Source: Kingdonia uniflora
Taxonomy: Eukaryota; Streptophyta; Magnoliopsida; Ranunculales; Circaeasteraceae
Assembly: GCA_014058105.1 (NCBI GenBank)
Contig: JACGCM010001659.1
Location: 3,286,001 to 3,350,000, forward strand
Length of the DNA: 64,000 bases
Direction of reading: 5' to 3'
Positions 43,201 through 56,649 of the stretch are shown one piece after another. The position numbers and the translations under genes are program-made. Under the pieces are notes generated by a model, which worked only from the letters and a program-made list of their open reading frames with translations, ran no database searches and was not told the DNA's origin. Numbering within the stretch: the first letter of the stretch is position 1; the number at the start of each line of letters is the position of its first letter.

Positions 43201-46200
43201 TGGTGTTCAATGCTTTCTTTTATCATGTGTGGAGTGAGGAATAACAGAAGATTTAAGAAAGAGGAGACTCCCAGTGTGACGCCCCAACGAACGCCGAGCA
43301 AATCTACCCGAACGTTTTGAATTCTGACCTAGGATATATGTTCTTTATATCCTAATATAGCTACACGCCAAGTTTCGTTGAAAACAGATTTGGTTAAGGG
43401 GGCGAGAAGTGCCAGTACACTTCGTCTCCACTTTTGTTGTTTCCTTTTGGAAACAAGCTATTTACTTAGTAGCTATATTAAGGAGGAAGTTGGTCCAAAC
43501 CTCCCCATGACAAAATAAGCTCTATAGCTTGGTCATCTTGGACCCCGGCTTATGGACTATCCACAAGGGATGTTCATTAGTTCTCCTTGGCTTAGGAAAT
43601 GCCAGGAGACATTGCCTTGCAATGCGGGTCGTTTTTTCAGATAGGGTTAAACGTGGGCCTGCTATGCCCCATGAGCCAACCGAGACGCACCGCCCCTTAT
43701 AAATGGACTATGCTATTCAAGTTGCCTGCCATCCGGCTAGTCTAGGCTCGTCGCCCCTTTTATGTATCTGGAACCCGACATATTAAGCTACCCTAATCCG
43801 CTGCCAGGCCAGTTGTGCTATTCGTACCTCGTGCCCAGTCACGAGTGATTACGCTCTAGGGATTATTGAGGGAAACTTCAACGTTGCCGCCTATTCCGAA
43901 TACATATTCGATGACCCCTCAGGATGATCCGGATGTCGCTCTAGCATCCGTGAGTATATTCCACAAGCGCCATCGCGCCTAGTGAAGAAGGTTTGTGCAT
44001 GCCAGCTGCACGTGCATGTACGCCGCACTGCCTCAAATTCCGTTGTACTCCGGGCACTGTAAAGGCGCCCCCGAGCCGGGCCGTGACACCCAACAAAGTG
44101 GTTATAATCAAGCTAGTTCAGGAGATCGGAGTTAAAACCTCCTACAAGGGCATTGAGTTGAAGGATACCCCTCAAGCTAGACAGGTTATGAGTAACTGGA
44201 ATCTAAATGGTCTGTTGACTCTTAAGCAGCCTATTCAACATCAAAGGAGACCTGCTCCAGCTCCTTATGTCACTGTTAACACCGATGGTTCTGTTATTAA
44301 CACCAAAGGAGGATGGGGAGTTATGATGAGAGAACCTGATGGGAACCCTCTTTATGCAGCTATGCAGCTACAGGAAGTTATCCTTCAAATTCTATTACTA
44401 TACTTGAGCTCAAAGCTGTGAGTTTAGTGCTTGCTGATAAGCGTAATCAGAAGAAACTGTGTATTACAACTGATTCTAAAACTATCCTTTCTTATCTTGT
44501 TGACAATGCTGCTACTCCTAATTGGGATGCAAAGCACCTTGTGAGTAGAATCAAAGAAGCTATGAAGAAGATAGAAGATTGTTATGTTATTTTCAACTTT
44601 AGAGAGACAAATGGTGCAGCAGACTTTCTAGTTAAGTTACATCCTGAAGTTGCCTGGATTGAGTTTACCCCTAGTTCATTTGTCCAAGATCTTAAGGATA
44701 TATTGCATAGCGAGAGGAGGGGGCAAATTTACTGGAGAATCTAGGCCCCCACCACCTTCTCTTTTGGTTTTCCTTTTTGTGCAATCCTCTTGTGTACCTC
44801 AGTTTTTCTGGGGGGTCTTTTTACTGTAAATTCTCTTTGATTTGTTATTTAGCAGAGGGGACTGCTATAACAACCCCAGCTTGCCGTGCAAAAAAAAAAA
44901 GCCTTATATGAAAACATTCCTTTAAATGCTCTTGCTGTGATATTTAAAATCAAGAAGTGGATTATTGAACTCTCTTTCAATTTTTTGAGAATAACTCTCT
45001 TTCAAATTCCCCCATCAAATCCCCCTCTCTTACTGATCTGCTCTCTCTTCACGCTCTAGAAGAGCTTTAAGACTCAAAATTAAAATTCCGTTTATTGTCA
45101 AATAGAATAAAGCCCTGGTTCAATACATGATTAACACTGATGGTTCAGCTCTTTACAGTTCAGGAGACTATGGTGAACGGATATTACGCAATTCATTTAG
45201 GGAATTCGCTCGGGATTCGCCTCAGGATATGGTGCAGGTGAAAATATTGTTGCGGAAATGATTGCGCTATTGCAAAATTTGAGGCGATGTCGTCGAGGAG
45301 GTCATTGTGCTATATTTAAAGTCTATTCTATGTTATTGGTACTCTAATAAGCCTGTTCCATTGTACTTACAAAATGCTTGGCAGAAGATCCAGAAACTAG
45401 GTGCTGAGATGAATATTTGCATGATTCACTCTTATAGGAAAGGACACTCATATGCATATATTATTGCTATTAGGGAGTTGCCACATTACTTTCTTTACAT
45501 CTTGTAATAGATAGATCTATCTAATTTCTATAAAGGTAGGTCTCAAACTTGACAAAGCAGCCTCCAAGAAAAAAAGTTTTATGTCCAGTCTCATGATCTT
45601 ATTTATATGTTAATAAAACTCAAAATAAAAAATCATGCCATTTTCCATATCTATAATGGCATAAAATTATATATTTATATATAAGTTTTTTATCATACAC
45701 AAAACCGTTATGGCCAAATTGAACCACGCTCCAACCAACAAGACGTGAAATAAATTTGATGATGGGTCCATTTTAATGATACAATGATTCTAACGGATAA
45801 GGATAATCTGAAGTGGCAATAACTTACTCAAGAATGTATCCAGGCTCATGCATGAATCTTTTCAACCCTGCTTCAAAAACATCTTTTGCAACCTGCAGAA
45901 GCACATAATAATCATTAAAGCTATCTCCACGAGAGACATTTCTCAGTGCCAAAGGTAACATGACAATGCTTTATTAATTCAAGTTATATGAACTGAAAAT
46001 ACGTTAAATAAAACCAATATCCTCAGTGACCTTTGGATCCTTATCAAGACAAAATGCCATCGTCGCATAAGCAACATGAACATGATATGTGCAGTTTGGG
46101 GATTTACGAGCATCTAAGAAGTACTTGCGAGCCGCTTCAACTCCTTCAGTTCTTCTCAGAAATCGCATAAACTGCAAAATAGGACCAAATGAAAAGTTGA

Positions 46201-49200
46201 AAGAATGGGCATGTAAACCTCCAAAATCCAAGTTTACGTACTTTTTTAAGAGAGCCATTTATCACTTACTTGTATGTGCGAGAGTGCTGTTGCATTGACA
46301 TCTTTACTCAAGAGACTCTCATATACTTTCTTGGCCGGCTACATGTAAACCACTTTACAGTAAAGAAGGGAATAAGAAATAATCTTATGAGAAAAACTAA
46401 AAGTACATGTCACACTTTCCAGACCTGAATTAGTCCGCGGGACTCCTCCAGTTCTGCATAAGCATATCTCAGCACTTCAGAATCTGACATAAAGAAAATG
46501 GGCCATAGATAAGTTTTCTCGGCAAAAGTATAATAAAACATATGCAACATATTCATTAAGAAAATCATGTATAATTATAATAAAACATAACTAGAAAACT
46601 TTAGTAATCCAAAAATAGAATGAATAATTGAGATATACATTTAAACCAAGTAATATCTAACAAGCATAACTTGGGAATCTAATCCTCAATGCCAAGTAAA
46701 ACTAACAAACCATAACTAGAAAATTGAAAGATGTCATGTAACAAACTAGCATATCGTTAGTTTTAGGGGATATCTTGGAATATATGTTTTTCATACTTAA
46801 GGTTTTGCTTTGAATAATGTCATTGAGTATCTCGTATCTCTATCTTTATAATTTTCGTAATTGTATCATATATTAGTGTCGTATAATAGATTGAGTAATT
46901 ATTTGTGTGCGGTATTTTTCGTATAGTATTAGAGTATATTCGCACAATATTTTCCTTTTTTGTGTTATTTATTGTGTTTCAATTAGTTCTTTGCATTTAC
47001 ATTGCATTGGAAAATGGGATAATATACGACAAAAAACGAGAAAATGCGACGAAATGCAACGCATCTACATCCGGTCGCATTTAAGGGGTTGTGATGGATA
47101 TGCGATGTGACTCCAAATCGCATCTATCGCATATGCAATCGCATTTGACTACCTTGGGAATAACCGAAGAGAGCTGTCATAGTTTAGATTAGAACATTTA
47201 TCTTTTGGTAGATTGAAGCGGCAAGGATATGAGAGTATTTTTCGTCTGGTGGAATAGGTCTTGACTGGAAGTTCTTGATCAGTTTGGAAAATGATTTTAT
47301 TCTTATTTCGCTCTTTTCCTTTTTCTCTTTTGATTTTGTTTCTAGTCATTTCGTGAGGCTCTATGTTGTTCTCGTTCTTCTTTTTTCATGTACGTAATAA
47401 AATAAGTGGAATCGTTCATGAAGAAGCTTATGCTCATAGTCTTTATACAATTTGTGAATAATATGTATTATAAAGTTATTTATTTTAAATATCCAATTAC
47501 TAACATGAAGAAAAGAAAAGAATGGTAAGTACCAGGAAGAGCCTTCAAAGCCCGCTGGAATATATTTTTGGCAGTATCTACGGAGCCAGTTCTTGCATGC
47601 CATGTGGCATATTCATACCAAATATCAGGATAGTGATATAAGTACATAAGACACTGGAAACCAACAAAGTAAGTATTGAGAAACAGAAACAGAAGCCAGA
47701 TGGATAAAGAACAGAAAATTGCAGCAACAACAATAAAATGCGAGTGTTATTTGCCAATCCATCTATTTACAATATTCAAAGTTGTTTTTAGGGTATCCTA
47801 CTGTAATCGAGATAACATAATAAATAGACCTCCCTATAATCATTATAGAAATAAATGGGATTTCTCTATTCATGATCAAGGTCTTTGTGGACTTTAGAGG
47901 CAAATCCTTCAAAGAGGTTATCGCCAGAAGGTTCTGAAATGGTGAATAATACGTCGTGTGTTCCATGCTAGCACTTCTTCTTTTTTTTGGCTAGATTGTA
48001 CAAAGCATTCTTATATAACCATTTTAAGAGTGATCCCTTCCTTGATATCTGGCAACTGATTAAATAAAACTTTCCTTCACAATATCTTAGCTTAAAGCCC
48101 GAAGAAAGCCAAAGTCAAGGACCAAAAACTGAGCTCCAGCAAGACCAGGCCGACCTTTCAAATTAGGCAGCCTTTTCAGAAATTCAAATCAGGGCCTACC
48201 CGATATGGCGCGAAGCTGATTCTTTTCCCATTATCTGTTTGGATTCAAATATCGGTTTTTTCTGAAGTTTCTTTCAATTATAACTTTTTTTGAAGAGTCT
48301 TCTCGGATTTAGAATTTTGCGAGGATTGAAGTCTAAGTTTGATTTTTGCAATAGGTTACTTTTCTGTAAATATGAATTAAATAATAGGTTTGCGCATTGA
48401 GTGCGATGATGATTTAATAAAAGTATGCTATTTTTTCTCTGTTATTTTGGGATCACGATCTAGGCTAGCTATCTCCTTGAGGAATTTGAAGAACCCTTGT
48501 GGATTCAAGGTTAACTCAGCGGCTTATGTTATTCAACTTTATAATCATATGTGACATATGCCATGTAATACTTTGGCTTCTCTCGTGCTATATGGAAAGG
48601 ATGTCATAGAGACAAAAAATTGTAGGCAATGATTTCATTAATTTAGCTAAGTAGAGAAGTAAGAAATTCTTGAGGTACGATTAAGTGACAGTTGACACTA
48701 TTGAGAATAGGACCATTTATGATCTGAAAGAGACTAGGGGTTGGCCAGAATGTGGCTTCGGCTGGGGTTTAAGAAACATGGTGAAAGTCCTTCCTAAAAG
48801 CAAGAGTTCTAAGTCTTAAAGAAAACTATAAGGATAGTATCAGATGATCAGGCTGACACTTCATAGCTATTTTTTTTGAGTATGCTACATAGCTATTAAT
48901 ACTGATTAGAGAAAGAAAGAAAAACATATTCAAGAGGATCGTCAATTTAAGCAAACATTTGGTATTTAGCAAGATCTGGTGAAAAATGATGTATTAAAAA
49001 GAACCCATTTTCTATGATTTTTAACAGGTTGGAGATGAATAATAAATGTTGTCCAGTTTAAGGAGGTGCTAAGAAATAATATTTTGGGCATGTAAGTAAA
49101 GGAGTAGTAAGCCTGACGCCTTTGTTTTGGGCTTGAGATGTTCCTTCGTTTCAGTTTTCTTTTAAAAAGTGAAATATTATAACCCACTGCTCTATAGTAT

Positions 49201-52200
49201 TGCAATTATGTCCTGGCAAATAAACAAAACAAAGAAGTACAAGTATATTTGTCAAAACATATCATTTATAAATATAATAAGGTGAAGCTATCAGTACTCA
49301 GTACTATTCTGATGACTTTGTTTTGTCTTATATAATTTACTTTAATGTGCATGTAAGGATTTACCAGTTCAGAATAAGAAAGATAAAATTTTACTAAAAG
49401 AAAAAGGTAGCCACCAAACTATGGTTTCTTGAAACATAATCAACGGAAGAAGAGAGAAATGTAAACTGAAATTTAGGAATTTTTAAAAAGATAATTTCAC
49501 AATGGATTAGTGGACATCAATAATGAACTTGATTACCAACGACCTTTTCACACCTGCTCGTAGGTAAATGAAATTCGTTTGTTGGAAGATGCACTATCTA
49601 TCCTTTGTGGGTTCCCTCTGAAAAGCAGCAGAAAAAAAATTGTAAGCCAGAAAAACACTGAATTACATACGTACAGTTATCAAAGTCCATTAGTAATAAA
49701 AACATACGCATGTTTAATGAAAGATTGTGGTTCCCCAGTATTAAAGCGTATCAGATGTTTGTTTATTTTCTTTCGATTTTTGACACCAGACACTGCTTCT
49801 TTTTGTATTTGAAGATATCATATAAGTGTAAGAATCCAGAGAATATACTAAAAGAAAAAAAGGATAAAAAACACTTCAAGCTAGGTCGCTTTCAACCAAA
49901 AGAAGCAGAAGGAAACGCTCAGGGAATGCAAGTGATACAAACAGAGATGTTTCTCTATAAGTGGCTAAGCAGCGTTGCCCTGGCTCCACAAGTGTAGCTG
50001 TATTCCAACACACTGACTGCCGAACATTTCTTTACCCAAGGAGCCCCACCTATTCAAGAAGTTCTCAAGAAGAAGATCATTTGAATATCTAAGTAAGCAC
50101 AGAGCTCTTGGTTCAGTGGCTGTGTGACCCTTCACCACATGAGAGGTCATGAGTTCGAACCCTATGGGGTAAGAATTGTTGACAACCCGGTTGCCTTGTG
50201 GGCCTTTGGGCTTTGTACCCTTCAGGGCTTTGTGGCCTTCGGGCTTTGTACCTCTTCAGAGGCTTCACCCTTCGGGGCTTGTGGTTACCTACCGGCATTA
50301 GATGCCCTTCAGGGGGTTGGTTACTCTGTGGTTACGGAACCCTAAAACCGGCTTACCTTCCAGCAAAAAAAAATGTTCCAAGCAAATAGCAAAGGTTTAG
50401 TATTTTTCTTTAAAACTATCTTTTATTCTTTTCAACCAAATTCTCCACTGAAATGCCAAAAATAATAACTTCTACTGGAATCTGCCACTGATAACAATAC
50501 AAACTGTAACCAGCATTGCCCAAATTCGATCCTTTGAGTGGAAGAACCCCACCCAAAACTCTAAAACCACCTCAGACTGAATCTAAAGAATGAATCTCCA
50601 TCTATATGGCATATTAGAAAATATTAGCAAGATAACAATTCCTGTGAGTATTTACCTGGAGCAAGAATGTTTCCCAGTTGCCATTCAAGTACAAACAAAG
50701 TTACCCTAGAAGGGTATGATTCAAAATGCAGAACAATGTAGAGATGGACAAGTAAGAAAAACTAACCCAAAAGATATATAGAGGGACAGTCCATGTCTAC
50801 ACTCCAGTGTACACTCAACTCAAGTAAATGGGGCTGTAAGTTATGTAATAGAAATCTTAATGGTGTGAATGTTCTCAATCATGAGAAAAACATCTTCACG
50901 GAATTTAATCGCATTCCAATTGTCATGACCCATTAAAGATGTAGTTCAGATTAATAGCCCTTTCATAGAATATTATCTTTGATATCAGTATCGAAATGTG
51001 ATAAAACTTTGTAAAGATGATCTTTTCATAATGCAAACATTTCCACTAGTATATAAATTGTATATACGGTATGGACCCATAGACAACGAAGTTGAATACT
51101 CACTCAGACACATTTTCTCGACCCTTCATCCATAAGAGATCACTCTGTCTCTCCTCCTACCTTTATTATTATTTACTTTACTTTACTCTCTCTCTCTTTC
51201 TCTCTCTCTACTCTCTCTTGTCGCACTATTCGTTCTTCATTGTTGATTGTTGAATATAAAGAAAGACGAGGATGAAGAATAAAGAGAAAGTAGATATATG
51301 TTTGTTGGGTTTTCATTGCATTCTTCGTCGTTCATCGTCAAACTTTATAATATGAATCGAGAGAAGAGTTGAGAGAAAGTAGATCAGTGTATTTTCCGGA
51401 TTTTCATCATCATTTTTGGACATATAGAGAGAGAAGAGAGGACAAGAGAAAAAATTTAAAGGTAGAGTGAGAGACTGAGAGTGAGAGTGAGAGAAGAAAC
51501 AAAGAGAAAGATGAGCGTAAGAAAGATGCAGTAAGGTAGGAGAGAGAAAAAAAATCAAAAGGTACTCTAATATATTCAAGATTATTTTCCACAGAAGAAT
51601 GGAACAAGAGACATGGTAGAGCAGGATAATAGCCAAGGCTCTCTTAATTAGCATGGTCCAACCTCCCTTTGAGAGGGATCTCCCTTTCACAACTTCAACC
51701 TTTGAGTTTTAATCACCTTAGCACACCACGGTTTCCAATTTGCCCTGCCTAGTATGGAAATCCAAGGGAGAGACCTAGATAGGTTGACAGCAAATCTACC
51801 CCACAACAAAGAACTCGTGCAAGAACCATCCCCAAAAACACAGTCCCCGATCAAAGATTTCGCTTTTACTATGTCCACTTTGAGGCGTGAAAATAGTTGC
51901 AAAGTACAGATTAAAGTTCTCAAAAGCCTCAACTGGCAGTTCTCCATCCCAAAAAAGATCAACATCTCATCAGCTAATTCACTTTAAGGTAACAAGTTCG
52001 ACACTTTAAGAGGTTCATATGCAAAGCTTCGTTACTAGCTCCGAGTATGAAAATGGAAGTATTTCCTAGGATAGTAAACCAGATGTGGAAGGACGTCAAA
52101 AAGGCCATCCTGATTACATTAAGTGCATTACTTTTTCTAACCTAAGATCGATGATAGGCTTCGAGACAATTCTTATTCAAGAAATTATTTCTTAGGAGAG

Positions 52201-52290
52201 TGTTCAGAGGTCTACAAAATGTTTTCTTACTTTGGAGAGTCCATGGACCGATTGAGATTTTGACATTAATATTAAGACTTTGGCTTTCTG

Positions 52291-52326
<36 letters not shown>

Positions 52327-55300
52327 GGGGGGGGTGAGAAGCAGAAGTCCTGAGTTCGATTCGCCACCAACGGGGACCATTTGCCAGGATCTATCCTGAC
52401 TTACCCGACATGTGGGTTCGTGGGGTTCTCACATTTCCCAAGGATTAATCGGGCAAATGGTGATAAATGACAAACCCAGGGTCATCCTAGTTTGCCAAAA
52501 AAAAAAAATGTCCTATCTAACACAAAATATTAGAGGGAGAAGAACTGAAATATGTAGTAAATAACACATATTAGGGATAAACATAGAAATGCATCTTGCA
52601 ATGGCATCTTACTTCTCAAAGGCCAAAAACTTTTTCCACGCCATGTATTGGTGCTCTTCCTGATAGAACAACAAAAATCTTCTTTTATCAGATATCGTAT
52701 ATAGACAGAGCAACTAACATAATTAACTCCACAAATAGAATAAACTAAATGAATCAAACAGTTCACAGATGATAACAAATTCTTACCAAGATGCATTTCA
52801 GGTAAACATGCCAAAATAAAATATCAATTGAAGCTCTCAATACAAATTTGGATCACTGTCATGTGTGCAATCCAGTTGCAGGTTCACGTCAAAGGCTATC
52901 CAAGTCATTTCTTGGATACTACCTAAACACCCCAACGTATGTATACCAACTGGTTAATGTTGGGTTTATTACAGGTCCAAATTCCGATTATGGCTGGTTC
53001 CACTGGAAACAAAAACAGATCAACTGTACAAGGGACTAAATTAGTCATAATTGACCAAATGTAAGGATCTCTCTTAACGCCGAGAATGAACGCAGCAGGC
53101 AATAGATAAAGCAATCCTGAAATGAATCGGGACACGATTATTGAATTATTATCTTAAGGCCTGACTGTGTGGAACACTGAATATGTATAAAGGTGCAGAG
53201 TAACCTTACCAAGAGCACTTTCTCTAATCTGTCAATCTACTACGTATCTTTATCTCAATTCTAGACTCGGTGGGCAAAGTTAATAGACTGGAAAAGTTAT
53301 GAAGGACTTCCTGTGGAATAACTCTGTGATGAATAAGAATCCTTTGTTGAAATGAGAAGAGGCTCCCTTCAAATGTCCTGATAACCCATTGGTTAAAGGT
53401 AGAAAATCTGTGAGAGAGAGCTCGCCCCTGAACTGTAGAGCTGCCCTATCAACTGTATGCTCAGGCACTTACTTCTTCATCGTTGTCCTAGGACTATCTT
53501 TGATCCGTACAAGAGCGCAGACTTGATTGAGGGAAGGAAGACATTATCTGATGAGAAGCTTCTTTTATAGGAGACGGCATCTTTCGCGCAATCTGGGATC
53601 ATACAGACCAATGATCCTTGTTTCCCACTCATTCCATGAGGCGAAGTAACTAGCCAATTCCTTCTCCCATGACATCCTTAAGCAATATTTCCGGTCAATA
53701 ATTCTCGGAGTATTCTGGGCAGCCAAATCCAAAATTTATTTGCCAAAATCTGTGTTCAAAGGAACCCAACTGATATCTGGGAGCACAGAGTGAAGGGGCC
53801 AAAACATAACTGATGTGGCACATCCCTCATAGGGTCGTCTACCTCCGTGTGACCAACACAAGGTTAAAGAGGAAGTTTTCCAAATTTTAGTAGAATTTTA
53901 TTTTAATTAGAATTAGGGTTCCTAATTCGAACCCCTACCCCCCCCCCCCCCCCCCCCCCCCCTCCCTTGTGTCCTATCAAAGGGGAGGTCTAGGTTATTT
54001 GTTTCTCAGTTGATTTGGTTAATAAGAGTTGAAGTTCTTTAGTTTGAAACCCTAGTTTCTCTAAAACTTAACTAAAACGTGATCTTCATACGAATCTCGT
54101 TTCCGCGCTCGTAGTAATCACGTCAATTGGTACCAGAGCTGCGCTAGAATCCAGTGTAGTCAGTTTCAAGAGCAAAGATGCCTCGTGGAAGACCCGCGAC
54201 GAGGAAACCTGCACTCGCTCAAGATGTAGCAAGGATAGAGGATAGGCTTGATAAGCTTATCGAGGCTTTGGGTATGGGAGCCTTCCCCCCCCCACACAAA
54301 TCAACGGCGACTTTACCGCCTATTTACGACAACTATCCCGAAGATTGGAGCATCACCGTGGAGACCGGTGAAATGGAAACTCCGTTTGTACGTCTTCCCG
54401 TCGATAGCAACGTGAGATCAGAAACCCCGATGTTTAATACGGCGAGCAAAGAAACGCCGACCGTCTTAAAAGGTCCGGTCAATAGCCTACTATCACCGAC
54501 AGCAACTTCACAAGCGAAGACATCGCTGAACGACGTCAAATCTTTTGTCGTATCCGCAATAAAACGCACCCCCGTAATTTGCAATATCGCGAGGATTCAC
54601 CATAAAGGAGGCAACGGAGTTTACCACGAAGTCCAGTCAATGCCCTTAGTCGGAAATTTGGTCAGAACCACGGCCACGAGCGAAACCTTAGTCGGTAATG
54701 ACCGCAGGGGAGGAGAGACGGAGTTGGTTCTGAAGAGAGGACTCAACAAACCTCTTTCTGAATTCCAGTGGAAGCTAAATATCGAAGGTTTTGGATCAGG
54801 TCTCGAAGGTCACACCGGAGCACCCATTGGAGACCAAGGAACACCTCTAATCGAAGCTTCGATCAAAACCACTGCCGAATTGAAGAGAAGAACAACCGGT
54901 GTTGTCGCAAGTTTTAACAAAGTTAAACTCGCAATTGGAGAAGAAGATTGTGAGAAAATGGGGACCAGACTATTAGTCAAAAACCAAGGAACATCTACGA
55001 TCAGAGTTATGGTCGCGAAAACAGCGGGTTTGCTAACCCTAGAAAATTTTCCAAATCCCACTTATGGAGTGCTTACCAGTGTCATGGGAGACATTTCAAT
55101 GGGTTTTGAAAGTAAAACGGAGGCCAAATCAGCGCCAACAATTGACACAGTTGTGAGAAAGAAAGAAGAAAGATTAAAACAGTTGTTACATCTATTGGGC
55201 ATGCCGACTTTCGGGCACGCATGAGCATGCCTTGAGGCATACTATGCGGCATGCCAGTAGTAATTTAAATCAAGTAACTGATGTGTTCCAGCAATGCACG

Positions 55301-56607
55301 AAACAAGAAACGTGCCCAAGCACGACCGAAAAGCCCCCGTTGATCGATCTGTTTTGGGATGACTTTTTACTTAATTTCGAGAAGCGGATTTCAATTTTTT
55401 CTTTTGTTTTAGGCGTCAATGGACGTAAGGATGTCGGCGACGACATCGTACCCCCGCTCTCAGGTACAATGATAGGGTACGGAAAATTCCGCAGAAGAGT
55501 TCTACCGTACAGATTTTGTGCACATTCTAAGGGATGAAGATAAAGAAAAGAATGGGATGCCCACTACATACGTGCGTGAGTTCTCTGGAGCACCGCCACG
55601 AAATCTTCTCAGACGGAGGGTTTGATGTAGCACATCCCTCATAGGGTCGTCTACCTCCATGTAACCTATGTTTATATTTATGCTCTTTTGATTCAAGCCT
55701 ATCCATTGTTGGAGATGCTAAGTTGATTTAGGGACTTACTTGTTTAACCAACACAAGGTTAAAAAGAAGTTTTCCCAATTTTAGTAAAATTCTATTTTAA
55801 TTAGAATTAGGGTTCCTAATTCTAACCCCCCCCCCCCCCCCCCCACACACACACACCCCTTGTGTTCTATAAAAGGGGAGGTCTAGGTTATTTGTTTCTC
55901 AGTTGATTTAGTTAATAAGAGTTGAAGTTCTTTAGTTTGAAACCCTAGTTTCTCTAAAACTTAACTAAAACGTAATCTTCATACGAATCTCGCTTCCGCG
56001 TTCGTAGTAATCACGTCAATAACTGTATGATTTTTAGGCTCCCACTTCCCATAAATAGGGTCTGCCTCAACTGGTGTTTGAATCTTTTTGTTGATCTGCC
56101 CATTCTTGCCTTTGTCACCAAGAAATATGCTAGCATGAGAGAAGCAGTGAACACGTGAGTGGTGTGAGACCACTCAAGAAAAAAATCTCATTGAGCTCCA
56201 TCGTCAATAGTGACGTTTGGGTGGAAAAAAGATTCATTGAAGAAAGCATCTGTAGGAGTTGCACTGGTGTCATGCACTTCAGCTTCAGTCCGCTTTTCTT
56301 CGTTAGTCATATACTAAAGATACCAAAGCTTGAATGTTGGTAAAGAGACACAAAGTGCAACCTTACTTTTGGCATACGTTGGTAAAAAAACACAAAGAAT
56401 TCATGGAACCAATCAGTTTCTCGTCAGGAATTTGAGATACTGTAAATCACTTTCACTTAGTTGCCTTAGATTCTCAAACCAACATCTTCTTTGAAACCCT
56501 ATAGGTACGGAAACAATTTAAAAGAACAGGCTAAAACCTCTTAAGATCTGAGCATCTCGGATCTTCCAGAAAGGGAGATGTGATAAATCAGGACTTTTTA
56601 ACCGAGA

Positions 56608-56649
<42 letters not shown>

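Larger units (their letters stand above)
49618..52612 (-). other. CSTF77 intron
   Basis: 2995 bp. Contains a SINE, a truncated SINE, GA/CT-rich stretches (51190-51240 and 51420-51500) and a (GA)n-G19 tract. No further gene. Confidence 0.75.
53811..56018 (+). mobile_element. compact non-autonomous LTR retrotransposon E
   Basis: 2.2 kb with LTRs 53811-54125 and 55623-56018 (TGATGT...CACGTCA) and target duplication ATAAC (53806-53810 and 56019-56023). A primer-binding site TGGTACCAGAGC (54128-54139) fits initiator tRNA-Met. It has one 348-codon ORF and a purine-rich stretch before the 3' LTR, but no protease, integrase or RT. It must be mobilised in trans. It is inserted into an old copia gag and lies antisense to CSTF77. 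Confidence 0.92.

Noticed and set aside
43993..44421. 142-codon plus-strand ORF
   Set aside because: It runs from the solo LTR into the LINE, a chance fusion across an insertion edge and not a gene.
50101..50175. Possible tRNA gene on the plus strand (box A and box B)
   Set aside because: No acceptor stem or anticodon arm forms, and the unit ends in a poly-A run, so it is a SINE.
50650..50705. Candidate CSTF77 exon with NGNWETFLL and a GTAAAT donor
   Set aside because: The exons at 52613-52659 and 49554-49617 share a split lysine codon and join directly in frame, leaving no room for it.
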